A DNA stretch of 64,000 bases from Leucobacter chironomi DSM 19883 (GTDB lineage: Bacteria > Actinomycetota > Actinomycetes > Actinomycetales > Microbacteriaceae). A program made the translations under genes and the position numbers. The notes below the pieces were generated by a model, which did not search any database, was not told the DNA's origin, and worked only from the letters and a program-made list of their open reading frames with translations. The stretch is from assembly GCF_000421845.1 (NCBI RefSeq), contig NZ_ATXU01000008.1, positions 1 through 64,000 on the forward strand. Reading direction: 5' to 3'. Positions 20,402-28,653 of the stretch are shown here, in pieces. Position 1 is the stretch's first letter. Each line of letters opens with the position of its first letter.

Positions 20402-20965
20402 CTAGTCGTTGACGCGGCCGAGGTAGTCGCCCGTGCGGGTGTCGACCTTGACTCGGGTGCCGGTCTCGAGGAACAGGGGCACCTGGATCTCGGCGCCGGT
20501 CTCGACCGTCGCGGGCTTGGTGCCGCCGGTGGAGCGGTCGCCCTGCAGACCCGGCTCCGTGTAGGTGATCTCGAGCACGACCGAGGCGGGCAGCTCGAGG
20601 TAGAGGGGGTCGCCCTCGTGCAGCGCGATCTGCACGTCCTGGTTCTCGAGCATGAACTTCGCCGAGTCGCCGACGACGGCGGCCGAGACGGTCAGCTGGT
20701 CGTAGTCGCTCTTGTCCATGAAGACGAAGTCGGCGCCGTCCTGGTAGAGGTACTGGTAGTCGCGGCGGTCGACGCTGGCGGTCTCGATCTTCGCGCCCGC
20801 GTTGTAGGTCTTGTCGATGATCTTGCCCGAGACGACGTTCTTCTGCTTGGTGCGCACGAACGCACCGCCCTTGCCCGGCTTCACGTGCTGGAACTCGACC
20901 ACGCTCCAGAGCTGACCGTTCTCCTTGATCACGGTGCCGTTCTTGATGTCGTTCGAGGTTGCCAT
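20402..20965 (-). CDS. efp: translation elongation factor P
   Basis: 187 aa. Relieves ribosome stalling at polyproline. The KOW-like first domain carries the functional Lys in the [14 protein letters not shown] loop (near residue 32), and two OB domains follow, ending [20 protein letters not shown]. The ATG at 20965 has GGAGAA upstream and begins exactly at the conserved N-terminus; the open frame before it is spurious. It heads the efp-nusB unit and is divergent from a thioesterase gene. Confidence 0.96.
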   Translation of the reverse strand: MATSNDIKNGTVIKENGQLWSVVEFQHVKPGKGGAFVRTKQKNVVSGKIIDKTYNAGAKIETASVDRRDYQYLYQDGADFVFMDKSDYDQLTVSAAVVGDSAKFMLENQDVQIALHEGDPLYLELPASVVLEITYTEPGLQGDRSTGGTKPATVETGAEIQVPLFLETGTRVKVDTRTGDYLGRVND

Positions 20966-21103
20966 ACGGGTATTCTCCGGGTTCTGTCGGGTTCGAGCGC
21001 CAGACCAGCGCCGATACAGTTTACACCGCGCTCCCGGCGCCGACCTTGCAGCTCTCCCACAAACGGTGTGCGACGTGCGCCGCCGCAGCCCTATCCTGCG
21101 GTG

Positions 21104-21670
21104 ATGCATATGCTCTTCCGCACTCTCTGGCACCTCTGGTTCGTGGGGCCGCGCGGCCCGCGTCTCGGCTTCGGCGACGTCTCGCGCTCACGATTCCGGG
21201 TCTGGCCCACCGACCTCGACGTGCTGCGCCACATGAACAACGGCAAGTACCTGTCGATCATGGACGTCGCGCGCTTCGACCTGATCCAGCGCAACGGCGC
21301 GCTCGACGTCTTCAAGCGCGAGGGCTGGTACCCCGTCGTCGTGGGCCAGACCATCTCCTACCGCAAGTCGCTGAACCCCTGGATGCGGTTCTGGATCGAG
21401 TCGCGCATCCTCGGCTTCGACGAGCAGGCCGTCTACATCGAGCAGCGCTTCGTGCGCCCCGATGCGCAGCGGCGCCCGGAGATCTACGCGCGCGCGGTGG
21501 TGCGGGGCCGCATCCTGCGCCGCGGCGGCGGTACGGTGCCGGTGGCCGAGGTCATCGAGAAGAGCGGTGCGGATCCGGATCAGCTGCGCGTGCCAGACGA
21601 TGTGCTCGCGTGGGGCGTCGCCTCCCGCCTCCCGTCGACGCGCGCCGACGCGCGGAGCGTCTGGGAGTAG
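21104..21670 (+). CDS. hotdog-fold acyl-CoA thioesterase (4HBT-like)
   Basis: 188 aa. The segment [21 protein letters not shown] (about residues 34-54) is the signature of the 4-hydroxybenzoyl-CoA thioesterase type, where the Asp region and HMNN line the active site. The remaining strands form one hotdog fold. The physiological substrate is unknown. A TATCCT box (21092-21097) lies six bases before this ATG and no ribosome-binding site is visible, so the mRNA may be leaderless. GTG 21101 and ATG 21110 are possible alternatives. It is divergent from efp. Confidence 0.82.
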   Translation: MHMLFRTLWHLWFVGPRGPRLGFGDVSRSRFRVWPTDLDVLRHMNNGKYLSIMDVARFDLIQRNGALDVFKREGWYPVVVGQTISYRKSLNPWMRFWIESRILGFDEQAVYIEQRFVRPDAQRRPEIYARAVVRGRILRRGGGTVPVAEVIEKSGADPDQLRVPDDVLAWGVASRLPSTRADARSVWE

Positions 21671-21686
21671 CGGCTTCCCCGGCGCG

Positions 21687-22532
21687 TCAGGCGATCGGCG
21701 GCCGGGCCCCGAGGTGCGGGCCCTGGTTGCCGACCTCCCGGCAGTTGATGCGCACGCTGCGCTCGGCCGCGTCGTAGACGTGCCGAGCGGCGAGGCGGCC
21801 GTCGGCGAGGGCGCCCGCGAGCCAGGTGAAGCTGCGGGCGTCGACGAGGGGCTCCCCCGCGACGGCGCGCATGAGCTGCAGCATCAGCATCTCCGGCAGC
21901 GTCGCGTGCGGCCCATGCTCGAAACTGAGGCCGAGCACCGCGGGTGCGAGACCGGCCGGCACGAGCCGCAGCGTCCAGCCGACGGCGCCGACGGACCCGC
22001 CGTCGCGCACGACGGGCACCCCCGGGATGGTGCGGTCGAGGATCGCGAACTCGCGCTCGGCCTCGCTCGCCAGCACGAGCGGCGATCCGCCCTCCCGCTG
22101 CGCCAGCGGGCCGTCGTCCTCGGCGGCGCGCTCGAACAGCCGCCGCCACCCCGCGACGCCGAGACCGTGGGGCGCGGGCACGGGCACGAGGGTGGGGTCG
22201 ACCGCGAGAGCCGCGCCGAGCCCGCCGAGGTCGACACCGGCGGCGGCGAAGGCCTCCGGCTGGGGCGGTTCGAGGCCGAGCCACGACGCGACGGTGCGGG
22301 CCGCCGCGAAGGCCCGTTCGAAGCGCTCTCGCGGGCCCGCGTCGAGCACGTCGGCGAATGCGGCCGAGCCGATGGCGGTCGAGCGCAGCAGCGCGGTCTC
22401 GCCGTCGAGCCAGGCGTCGAAGTCGTCGGCCGCGCCGCCCGTCGCCGCGAGTGCGCCGTCGAGCTCGGCTGCGAGGTCGGGGAAGAGCCCCCTCACGAGG
22501 CGGATCCGGTCGCCCGCGTCTGCCGTGGTCAT
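21687..22532 (-). CDS. unknown protein linked to the VWA/MoxR module
   Basis: 281 aa, soluble, Ala- and Gly-rich, no signal peptide or membrane segment and no family I recognise. A helical N-terminal third is followed by a mixed alpha/beta part with APVVRDGGSVGAVGWTLRLVPAG and a FEHGPHATLPEMLMLQLMR segment. ATG 22532 has GGAG five bases upstream; a GTG at 22574 would overlap the VWA gene by 14 nt but has no good site. Either way it is cotranscribed with the VWA gene, so a joint role is likely. It could be an adaptor or substrate of the ATPase module. Confidence 0.6.
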   Translation of the reverse strand: MTTADAGDRIRLVRGLFPDLAAELDGALAATGGAADDFDAWLDGETALLRSTAIGSAAFADVLDAGPRERFERAFAAARTVASWLGLEPPQPEAFAAAGVDLGGLGAALAVDPTLVPVPAPHGLGVAGWRRLFERAAEDDGPLAQREGGSPLVLASEAEREFAILDRTIPGVPVVRDGGSVGAVGWTLRLVPAGLAPAVLGLSFEHGPHATLPEMLMLQLMRAVAGEPLVDARSFTWLAGALADGRLAARHVYDAAERSVRINCREVGNQGPHLGARPPIA

Positions 22533-22560
22533 GTGGTCTCCGATCTCGTATCGCTCCTCT

Positions 22561-24447
22561 TCACGGTAGCTCACCTTCCACGAGCTGCTGGATCGCCTCG
22601 GCGATGACTCCCGGGTCGTCGACGCGCCGGCTGCTCGGGGCGTAGCGCCGCACCACCTCGTCAGAGCCGATGCCGATGCCGTGCACCTCGACGCCGGCGT
22701 CTCGCAGCCGTCGCAGCTCGCGAGCAGCGGCGACCGGGTCGTTCGACCCTCCGTCGCTGACGAGCAGCACGATACGGCGCCGTTCCACGCCGTCGGCGGA
22801 GGAGCCGGGCGTGCCGGATGCGCCGGAAGCCCCTGCCGCGCCCGGCACGATGCCCAGCTGCTGGGCCGCGATCCGCAGCGCGGCGCCGTCGTTGGTGGAT
22901 CCGCGCGGCGACCTGATCTCGGCGTGCATGCGGCGCCGCACTCCGTCGTCGAGGCCGCGGCTGAGCGGCTTCACGAGGAGCGGCTCAGCGTCGAACACCA
23001 CGAGCGCGGTGCGGATGTCGAGGTCGATGTCGATGCCGGCGTGCTGCTCGGCGTGCGCGATGTCGCGTTCGACGCCCGCGAGCGCCTCCAGCATGATGAG
23101 CGCGGCGTCGGCCGCGGCGTCGGCGACGCGGCCCTGCATGGAGGCCGAGCGGTCGACGAGCAGCACGTAGTCGGTGCTGCCGGCGCGGCGGCGGCGGCGG
23201 GGGCGCGACTCCCGCCGCAGGAATGCGGCCGGGCGCGCCACGCCGGCGCGTGCCTCCGCGACGGCGCGAGCCAGCGCGTCCGGCGCCAGCATCTCCCCCT
23301 CGGGCACCGGTCGCCGCCCGATGCCGCGCAGCTGCGCGACCCGATCCGCGATGACCTGCGCCCACACCGCCCGCATGCGCTCGATCGCCTCCGTGAGTTC
23401 GGCCACCCGGTCGCGGTAGTCGGCGCGTGCGCGGCCGCCGCTCGCGTCCGCCGATCCTCCGCCGATCTCCCGCTGCTCGTCGCCGGGCTGCGGGGCGCCC
23501 TCGATCTCGGGCAGGGCCATCGCTTCGAGCAGCGCTCCCTCGGCTGGCAGGGGCGTCGCGAGCACCGCACTCACGAATCCCGCCTGCTCCGCCGCGAACA
23601 GGTCGGCGCCCTCGGCCGCCTGCCGCCCCTCGCCGGCCCGCGCCCGCTCGTCGTCGCCCGGCGCTTCCGCCTCGCCCTCCGCGGGCCCGTCGTCGGCGGC
23701 CTGCTGCTCGGCATCGCCGCCCGCGCCGGCCGCCCCGAAGTCGTCGGCTGCGGCACCGCCCTCGTGGTCCTCGGCTTCGGCGCCGCGGGAGCTCTCGCCG
23801 AGGCCGCGCTCCTGGGCGTCTCTGGCGAGCAGCCGCTCGTAGGGCGGCAGCAGCAGCGCGAGTGCCCGCTCGAAGCGGTCGAGCGGTGCCCGGCGCGCGT
23901 CGGGGGCGAGCACCCGCCGCAGCGCGTCGTCTCTGCGCGATGCGCGCGCGAGCGCCTCCCACTCGGCCTCCACCTCGGGAGCGAGGCCGGCGAGCCGGGC
24001 GGCGCCAGTCCCCTCCGCGAGCAGCAGCGCGACCCACTGCAGGTGGCGGGGCTGCTCGCCAGGGCTCGCGGGCAGGCTGCGGGCGGTCGCCGCGGCGAGC
24101 CGTTGCCGGAGGCCCGGCAGTGCGGCGAGCATCTCGGCTGCGGCTTGCAGGCGGATCACCGCGGCCACGAGCGGTTCCGCGGCGGGGCGGGCGGCGATGA
24201 TCGAACGGCTGCGGCGCGCCCGCTCCGGTGCGCGGCGCTCGCCGCGCACGCTCTCCCAGAGCTGCAGCAGCGCGAGCGCGACGGCCTCATCGTGCCCGTG
24301 CCCTCGGCGGGCGTACCAGCCGAGCCCCACCCGCAGGCCGTTCTCGTCGAGTTCCCAGCTCTCGTCGTCCGAGACCGAGACGGCCACCCCGATCAGGGCG
24401 CCGACGGCTCGCAGGCGCTCGCGCTCCTCGATGCCCGGGTCCACCAT
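22561..24447 (-). CDS. VWA-domain protein, MoxR partner
   Basis: 628 aa. An N-terminal helical region (to about residue 210) is followed by a long acidic Glu/Asp/Gly/Ala-rich stretch (about 215-290), a coiled segment, and a C-terminal von Willebrand A domain (about 420-620). The MIDAS motif DRSASMQG and the later LLVSDGGSND are intact, so it should bind a metal. MoxR-type ATPases typically work with such VWA proteins as chaperones for protein complexes or metal insertion. The ATG at 24447 lies six bases from a TAGTGT box, without a ribosome-binding site. It is divergent from the MoxR gene. Confidence 0.85.
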   Translation of the reverse strand: MVDPGIEERERLRAVGALIGVAVSVSDDESWELDENGLRVGLGWYARRGHGHDEAVALALLQLWESVRGERRAPERARRSRSIIAARPAAEPLVAAVIRLQAAAEMLAALPGLRQRLAAATARSLPASPGEQPRHLQWVALLLAEGTGAARLAGLAPEVEAEWEALARASRRDDALRRVLAPDARRAPLDRFERALALLLPPYERLLARDAQERGLGESSRGAEAEDHEGGAAADDFGAAGAGGDAEQQAADDGPAEGEAEAPGDDERARAGEGRQAAEGADLFAAEQAGFVSAVLATPLPAEGALLEAMALPEIEGAPQPGDEQREIGGGSADASGGRARADYRDRVAELTEAIERMRAVWAQVIADRVAQLRGIGRRPVPEGEMLAPDALARAVAEARAGVARPAAFLRRESRPRRRRRAGSTDYVLLVDRSASMQGRVADAAADAALIMLEALAGVERDIAHAEQHAGIDIDLDIRTALVVFDAEPLLVKPLSRGLDDGVRRRMHAEIRSPRGSTNDGAALRIAAQQLGIVPGAAGASGASGTPGSSADGVERRRIVLLVSDGGSNDPVAAARELRRLRDAGVEVHGIGIGSDEVVRRYAPSSRRVDDPGVIAEAIQQLVEGELP

Positions 24448-24503
24448 GCCCACACACTACCGGCCCGCCGCGGCCGCGGCGCGGTGGTAGCGTGACGGGC
24501 ATG
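24445..24503. promoter_or_regulatory. near-symmetrical divergent leaderless promoters
   Basis: On the minus strand GGTAGTGTGTGGGCATG ends at the VWA start. On the plus strand GGTAGCGTGACGGGCATG ends at the MoxR start. Both put a TANNNT -10 box six or seven bases before the ATG, so both mRNAs would begin at the start codon. The GC-rich centre (24462-24484) separates them. The mirrored sequence implies balanced expression of the two partners. Confidence 0.55.
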
Positions 24504-25925
24504 CTGGCTTTCGACGCTGACCCCGTGCTGCGCGAGGCGCGCACCCTCGCCGACGAGCGCCGCCGGGTGCGCCGCGCTCTCGCCGCAGCTGCCGGGCAGG
24601 CGGAGGCCGCCGAGCACCGGGCCGATCTCGAAGCCGTGGAGGCCCGGCTCTCGACGATCCTCGGCGACGCGGACAGCCGCGAGCTGGTGGAGGACGCCCT
24701 CGATGAGCGGGCGCGCGTGCTGCGCACCGCCGTCGCCGCGCAGCGCGAGCGGGCGGCCCGGACGGCGCGCCTCGCCGCAGCCGACGCGATCGTGGCCCGT
24801 GCGGTCGCCGCGGGCCGGGCGCCGACCGCCGCCGAGGGCGTCCGGGCGCGCGAGCTGCGCGCCGCCGCCCAGGTGGTGCCCGAGAACGGCTGGCGATCCG
24901 CGGTGTCGACGGCCGACCGGCGCGATGCCGTGCTCGAAGCCCTCGGCACCCTGCGACTGCGGCGGGCGACGCGTCAGCTGCGCGGCGGCCTGCTGGAGAC
25001 CGACCAGATGCGCGGCATCATCTCGGAGGCGCTGCCGGCGGTGCTGCGCGGCGACCCGGTGCTGCTCGTCGGCGAGACCGGCGGGGCGAAGACAGCGCTC
25101 GCCGAGCATCTCTCCAGGCTGGCGGTCGGCGCCGACCCCGAGTTCGTCTCCGGTTACGGCGACATCACCGGTGCGCAGCTGATCGGCACCCACGAGCTGC
25201 GGGCGGAGGCCGGCGCCACTGTGAGCGTGTTCGTGCCCGGACCGCTGCTGCGCGCGATGGCGGAGGGGCGGCCGGTGATCCTGGACGAGCTGAACGCGAT
25301 GCCGGCCGAGTTCCTGAAGCGCCTCAACCGGGTGCTGCAGCTGCGCCCGGGCGACGTGTTCAGCGTGCAGGAGGACGCGGGCCGGGAACTGCGGATCGCC
25401 GCGGGCTTCGCGATCCTCGCGACCGCCAACGAGCAGACACCGCACCGCTATCGCGGCCTCGACAGGCTCAGCGCCGAGCTCGTGAACCGCTTCGGCGCGA
25501 ACGCGTACCGCGTGCACTACCCCGACACGGGCCTCGGCTACGAGGAGTTCCCCGCGGAGAACGCGCTGCTGGCGGCTGCGGCCGTGGTCGACGAGCGCGG
25601 CGAGCTGCCGCCGGAGCTCGGCGTCGACGAGCTGTTCCGGGTCGCGCGGGCGGCGTTCATCAGCCAGCAGGTGTTCTCGGGCGAGCACGGCGAGGGGTTC
25701 GGCGCGTACGTGAGCACGGAGCGCGAGATCGACGGCCGTCCGGGGCTGGAGGAGGCGGTGCTCGCGCCGCGCACCCTCGTCGCGATCCTGCAGAAGGTGG
25801 CGGGCAGCGCCGGGGCGGTGTCGCTCGATCGCGCGCTGACCCGCTTCGTCGAGGGCGTGATGCACCGCGAGGATCGCCGGGTGCTCGCGCTCATCCTGCA
25901 GGGACAGGGGTTCCGGATCGGCTGA
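24501..25925 (+). CDS. MoxR-family AAA+ ATPase with long N-terminal coil
   Basis: 474 aa. The first 150 residues are Arg/Ala/Glu-rich helices, likely coiled coil, which ordinary MoxR proteins lack. The AAA+ core follows: Walker A GETGGAKT near residue 195, Walker B PVILDELNAMP near 260, sensor 1 in ATANEQ near 310, and an Arg-containing RLSAELVNRFG segment. A helical lid ends the protein. The DELN variant of Walker B occurs in CbbQ/NorQ/GvpN-type members. Such ATPases remodel protein complexes together with VWA partners, here encoded divergently. Confidence 0.88.
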   Translation: MLAFDADPVLREARTLADERRRVRRALAAAAGQAEAAEHRADLEAVEARLSTILGDADSRELVEDALDERARVLRTAVAAQRERAARTARLAAADAIVARAVAAGRAPTAAEGVRARELRAAAQVVPENGWRSAVSTADRRDAVLEALGTLRLRRATRQLRGGLLETDQMRGIISEALPAVLRGDPVLLVGETGGAKTALAEHLSRLAVGADPEFVSGYGDITGAQLIGTHELRAEAGATVSVFVPGPLLRAMAEGRPVILDELNAMPAEFLKRLNRVLQLRPGDVFSVQEDAGRELRIAAGFAILATANEQTPHRYRGLDRLSAELVNRFGANAYRVHYPDTGLGYEEFPAENALLAAAAVVDERGELPPELGVDELFRVARAAFISQQVFSGEHGEGFGAYVSTEREIDGRPGLEEAVLAPRTLVAILQKVAGSAGAVSLDRALTRFVEGVMHREDRRVLALILQGQGFRIG

Positions 25926-25935
25926 GCCGCGTCCG

Positions 25936-27660
25936 CTAGAAGATCTGGCGCAGGTTGGTGCGTGCCAGGTCGAGCACCTCGTCGCCCCGCCCCGAGAGCA
26001 CGGAGCGCAGCGCGTAGAGCGTGAAGCCCTTCATCTGCTCGACGCTGATCGACGGCGGCATCGACAGCTCCTGGCGGTCGGTCATCACCTCGACGAGCGC
26101 CGGCCCGTCCTGGGCGAACGCGTCGCGCAGCGCGTCCTCCAACTGCTCGGATTCGCTCACCCGGGTGGCGTGCAGCCCGATCGCCCGCGCGACGGCGGAG
26201 AGGTCGGGGTTCTTCAGCTCGGTGCCGTAGTTCACGAATCCCGCGGCCTTCATCTCGAGCTCGACGAAGTTCAGTGAGGAGTTGTTGAACACCACGATCT
26301 TGAGCGGCAGCGGCGCGTTCTGCTCGAGCGTCAGCAGTTCGCCGAGCAGCATCGCGAGCCCGCCGTCGCCCGCGAGCGCCACCACTTGGCGGCTGCGGTG
26401 CGAGGCCTGCACGCCGATGCCCTGCGAGAGCGCGTTCGCCATCGAGCCGTGGCTGAAGGAGCCGATGAGGCGACGGCGCCCGTTCATCGTGAGGTACCGG
26501 GCCGCCCACACGACGGGCGAGCCGACGTCGGGGATGAACACGGCGTCTTCGGCGGCGAGCCCGTCGATCAGCCGGGCCACATACTGGGGGTGGATCGCCT
26601 TCCCCGGCCCCGAGGGCGTGGCGAGCTCGTCGAGCTTCTTGCGCGTCTTGCGGTAGTGCTCGAGTGCGTCGTCGAGGTGGGAACGTCGCTTCTTGCGCTG
26701 CAGGAGCGGCAGCAGCGCTACGGCGGTCTCGCGCACGTCGCCGACGATCCCCAGGTCGAGCGGGGTGCGGCGTCCCAGCTGCTCACCCCGCACATCGACC
26801 TGGATCTTGGTCGCGCCCGCCGGGTAAAACTGCTGGTACGGGAAGTCGGTGCCGAGCATGAGGATCGTGTCGGCGGCCTCCATGGCGCGGTAGCCCGAGG
26901 CGAAGCCGAGCAGTCCCGTCATGCCCACGTCGAAGGGGTTGTCGAACTCGATGTGCTCCTTGCCGCGCAGCGCGTGGACGATGGGCGCGGCGAGGGCGTC
27001 GGCCAGGGCGATCACCCGGTCGTGGGCGCCGGCGACGCCCGCTCCCGCGAGGATCGTCACCTTCTTCGCGCGGTTCAGCAGTTCGGCGGCGCGCTCCAGC
27101 TGCTCCTCCTGCGGCACGACCCGGGGACGCGCCGTCGTGATCCTGGCGATGCCCTCGGTGGGAATGTCGGAGACCGCGATGTCGCCGGGGATCACGAGCA
27201 CCGCGACGCCCTGCTTCTCCACCGCGGTCTGCATGGCGATGCGCAGCAGCCGGGGCATCTGCGCTGGGTCGGAGACGTGCTCGGCGTAGACGGAGCACTC
27301 GCGGAAGAGCTCCTGCGGGTGCGTCTCCTGGAAGTAGTTCGAGCCGATCTCGGCGCTCGGGATGTGCGCGGCGATGGCGAGCACCGGCACGCGCGAGCGC
27401 TGCGCCTCGTAGAGCCCGTTGATGAGGTGCAGGTTGCCGGGGCCGCAGCTGCCGGCGCACACCGCCAGACTACCGGTGACGGAGGCCTCGCCCGCGGCGG
27501 CGAAGGCGGCCCCCTCCTCGTGGCGGGCGTGCACCCATTCGATGCCCGAGGTACGCAGCGCGTCGGTGATGCCGTTCAGCGAGTCGCCCGGGATGCCGTA
27601 GACGCGTTCGATGCCGTTCGCCTCGAGGGTGTCGACGAGGTTCTGAGCGATCGTGGTCAT
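25936..27660 (-). CDS. poxB: pyruvate dehydrogenase (quinone) / pyruvate oxidase
   Basis: 574 aa ThDP- and FAD-dependent enzyme that converts pyruvate to acetate and CO2 and feeds electrons to the membrane quinone pool. The catalytic Glu lies in ARHEEGAAFAA (residues 47-48), the central FAD domain covers about 185-340, and the ThDP/Mg site reads AGDGGLAMLLGEL with NNSSLNF (about 430-465). The C-terminal amphipathic segment typical of membrane recruitment is present. The ATG follows GGAGGGG. A small CGGCGGA/TCCGCCG hairpin (27675-27691) lies just before that site. Acetolactate synthase is unlikely because the N-terminus and tail match PoxB. Confidence 0.92.
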   Translation of the reverse strand: MTTIAQNLVDTLEANGIERVYGIPGDSLNGITDALRTSGIEWVHARHEEGAAFAAAGEASVTGSLAVCAGSCGPGNLHLINGLYEAQRSRVPVLAIAAHIPSAEIGSNYFQETHPQELFRECSVYAEHVSDPAQMPRLLRIAMQTAVEKQGVAVLVIPGDIAVSDIPTEGIARITTARPRVVPQEEQLERAAELLNRAKKVTILAGAGVAGAHDRVIALADALAAPIVHALRGKEHIEFDNPFDVGMTGLLGFASGYRAMEAADTILMLGTDFPYQQFYPAGATKIQVDVRGEQLGRRTPLDLGIVGDVRETAVALLPLLQRKKRRSHLDDALEHYRKTRKKLDELATPSGPGKAIHPQYVARLIDGLAAEDAVFIPDVGSPVVWAARYLTMNGRRRLIGSFSHGSMANALSQGIGVQASHRSRQVVALAGDGGLAMLLGELLTLEQNAPLPLKIVVFNNSSLNFVELEMKAAGFVNYGTELKNPDLSAVARAIGLHATRVSESEQLEDALRDAFAQDGPALVEVMTDRQELSMPPSISVEQMKGFTLYALRSVLSGRGDEVLDLARTNLRQIF

Positions 27661-27762
27661 GGGGTCCCCTCCGGCGGCGGAGGGTCCGCCGCTCCCTCCC
27701 CATCCTCAGCGCGATCCGGGAGGATCGCAAGGGGTTGCGGAGGGGGCGGCGGCCGTGCGGGC

Positions 27763-28644
27763 TCAGGCCGCGGGCGCCTCGTAGGTGAGCACCCGTGCGA
27801 CGTCGTGCTCGGGCTTCTTCTCACCGGCGAGCACCTCGAAGTCGAGGTGGTTCTGACGCGGCGGCAGCGGGCAGGTCACGAAGTTCGTGACCGCGCACGG
27901 CAGCGCCACGGCGTAGTTAAAGTCGATCCAGTCGATGCGGCCCGCGCCGTCCTCCGAGAACTGCAGCTCGATCACGCGGCCGGCGCCGTAGCTGACGGGG
28001 CCGCTGGTGGCGTCGCGGATGTGGGCGACGGGCTGCACCCGATCCCCCGCGTCCTTGCCGATGAGCACGATCTCGTACGGCGTGCCGTCGTGCTCGAAGC
28101 GCAGCGTGCCGATGCGGCTCGTGGTCTCGCGGACGCCGCGCTCGACGGTCTCCTGCTCGACGTCGTCGCGCTCGGCCGGGACGAAGACTGCGGGGAGGCG
28201 CCAGGCGGGATCGTACTCGAAGGCGGTGAGTCCGATCTGCTCGGCCCGCACGGAGACCCGCGGATCGCGCACGCGCACGCCGAAGATGCGGTCGCCCGCG
28301 TCGTTCGTACGCGGCACGGTCTCGACCTCGCACTCGCCGAAGTAGACGGGTGCGCTCGCGCCGTGGCCGTACGTCTGGTTGCGGCCGGTGACGATCTCGA
28401 CGGGCCCGATCGGATACTCGCCGTCGACGGAGAGCTGCGGTCCCTCGGCCGCCGGGGTGTGGATCACCCGGCCGTCCGCGACGCTCCAGGTGCCGGGCAG
28501 CAGCTCGAGCTCGACGCCCGATGCGCCCTCGTGCAGCCAGTACTGCGCGACGAGCGCCGTCCAGCCGTAGGGTCGGGTGAGGTCCGAGACGTGCTTGTGG
28601 CGCCACTCGCGCCACTGCCCGGCGAGATGCTCGGTTACCGGCAT
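27763..28644 (-). CDS. DUF1684 family protein
   Basis: 293 aa, soluble, beta-rich. The C-terminal FNYAVALPCAVTNFVTCPLPP with its Cys pair and the following LDFEVLAGEK match the conserved end of DUF1684 proteins, whose biochemical role is unknown to me. The N-terminal WREWRHKHVSDLTRPYGWTALVAQYWL is also typical. The ATG has AAGGAG five bases upstream and starts nine bases after the acyl-transferase-like gene, so it is the last member of the importer operon. Confidence 0.78.
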   Translation of the reverse strand: MPVTEHLAGQWREWRHKHVSDLTRPYGWTALVAQYWLHEGASGVELELLPGTWSVADGRVIHTPAAEGPQLSVDGEYPIGPVEIVTGRNQTYGHGASAPVYFGECEVETVPRTNDAGDRIFGVRVRDPRVSVRAEQIGLTAFEYDPAWRLPAVFVPAERDDVEQETVERGVRETTSRIGTLRFEHDGTPYEIVLIGKDAGDRVQPVAHIRDATSGPVSYGAGRVIELQFSEDGAGRIDWIDFNYAVALPCAVTNFVTCPLPPRQNHLDFEVLAGEKKPEHDVARVLTYEAPAA

Positions 28645-28653
28645 CGCTGCTCC

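Noticed and set aside
21687-25925. Known VWA-MoxR conflict (defence) system
   Set aside because: No effector, protease or nucleotide-sensor domain is visible in the third protein and no other defence gene lies nearby, so I list it as an unassigned module.
27661-27762. Regulatory site before poxB from small dyads
   Set aside because: CGGCGGA/TCCGCCG and GATCCGGGAGGATC are short, GC-rich and likely by chance. Only the first is mentioned with poxB.
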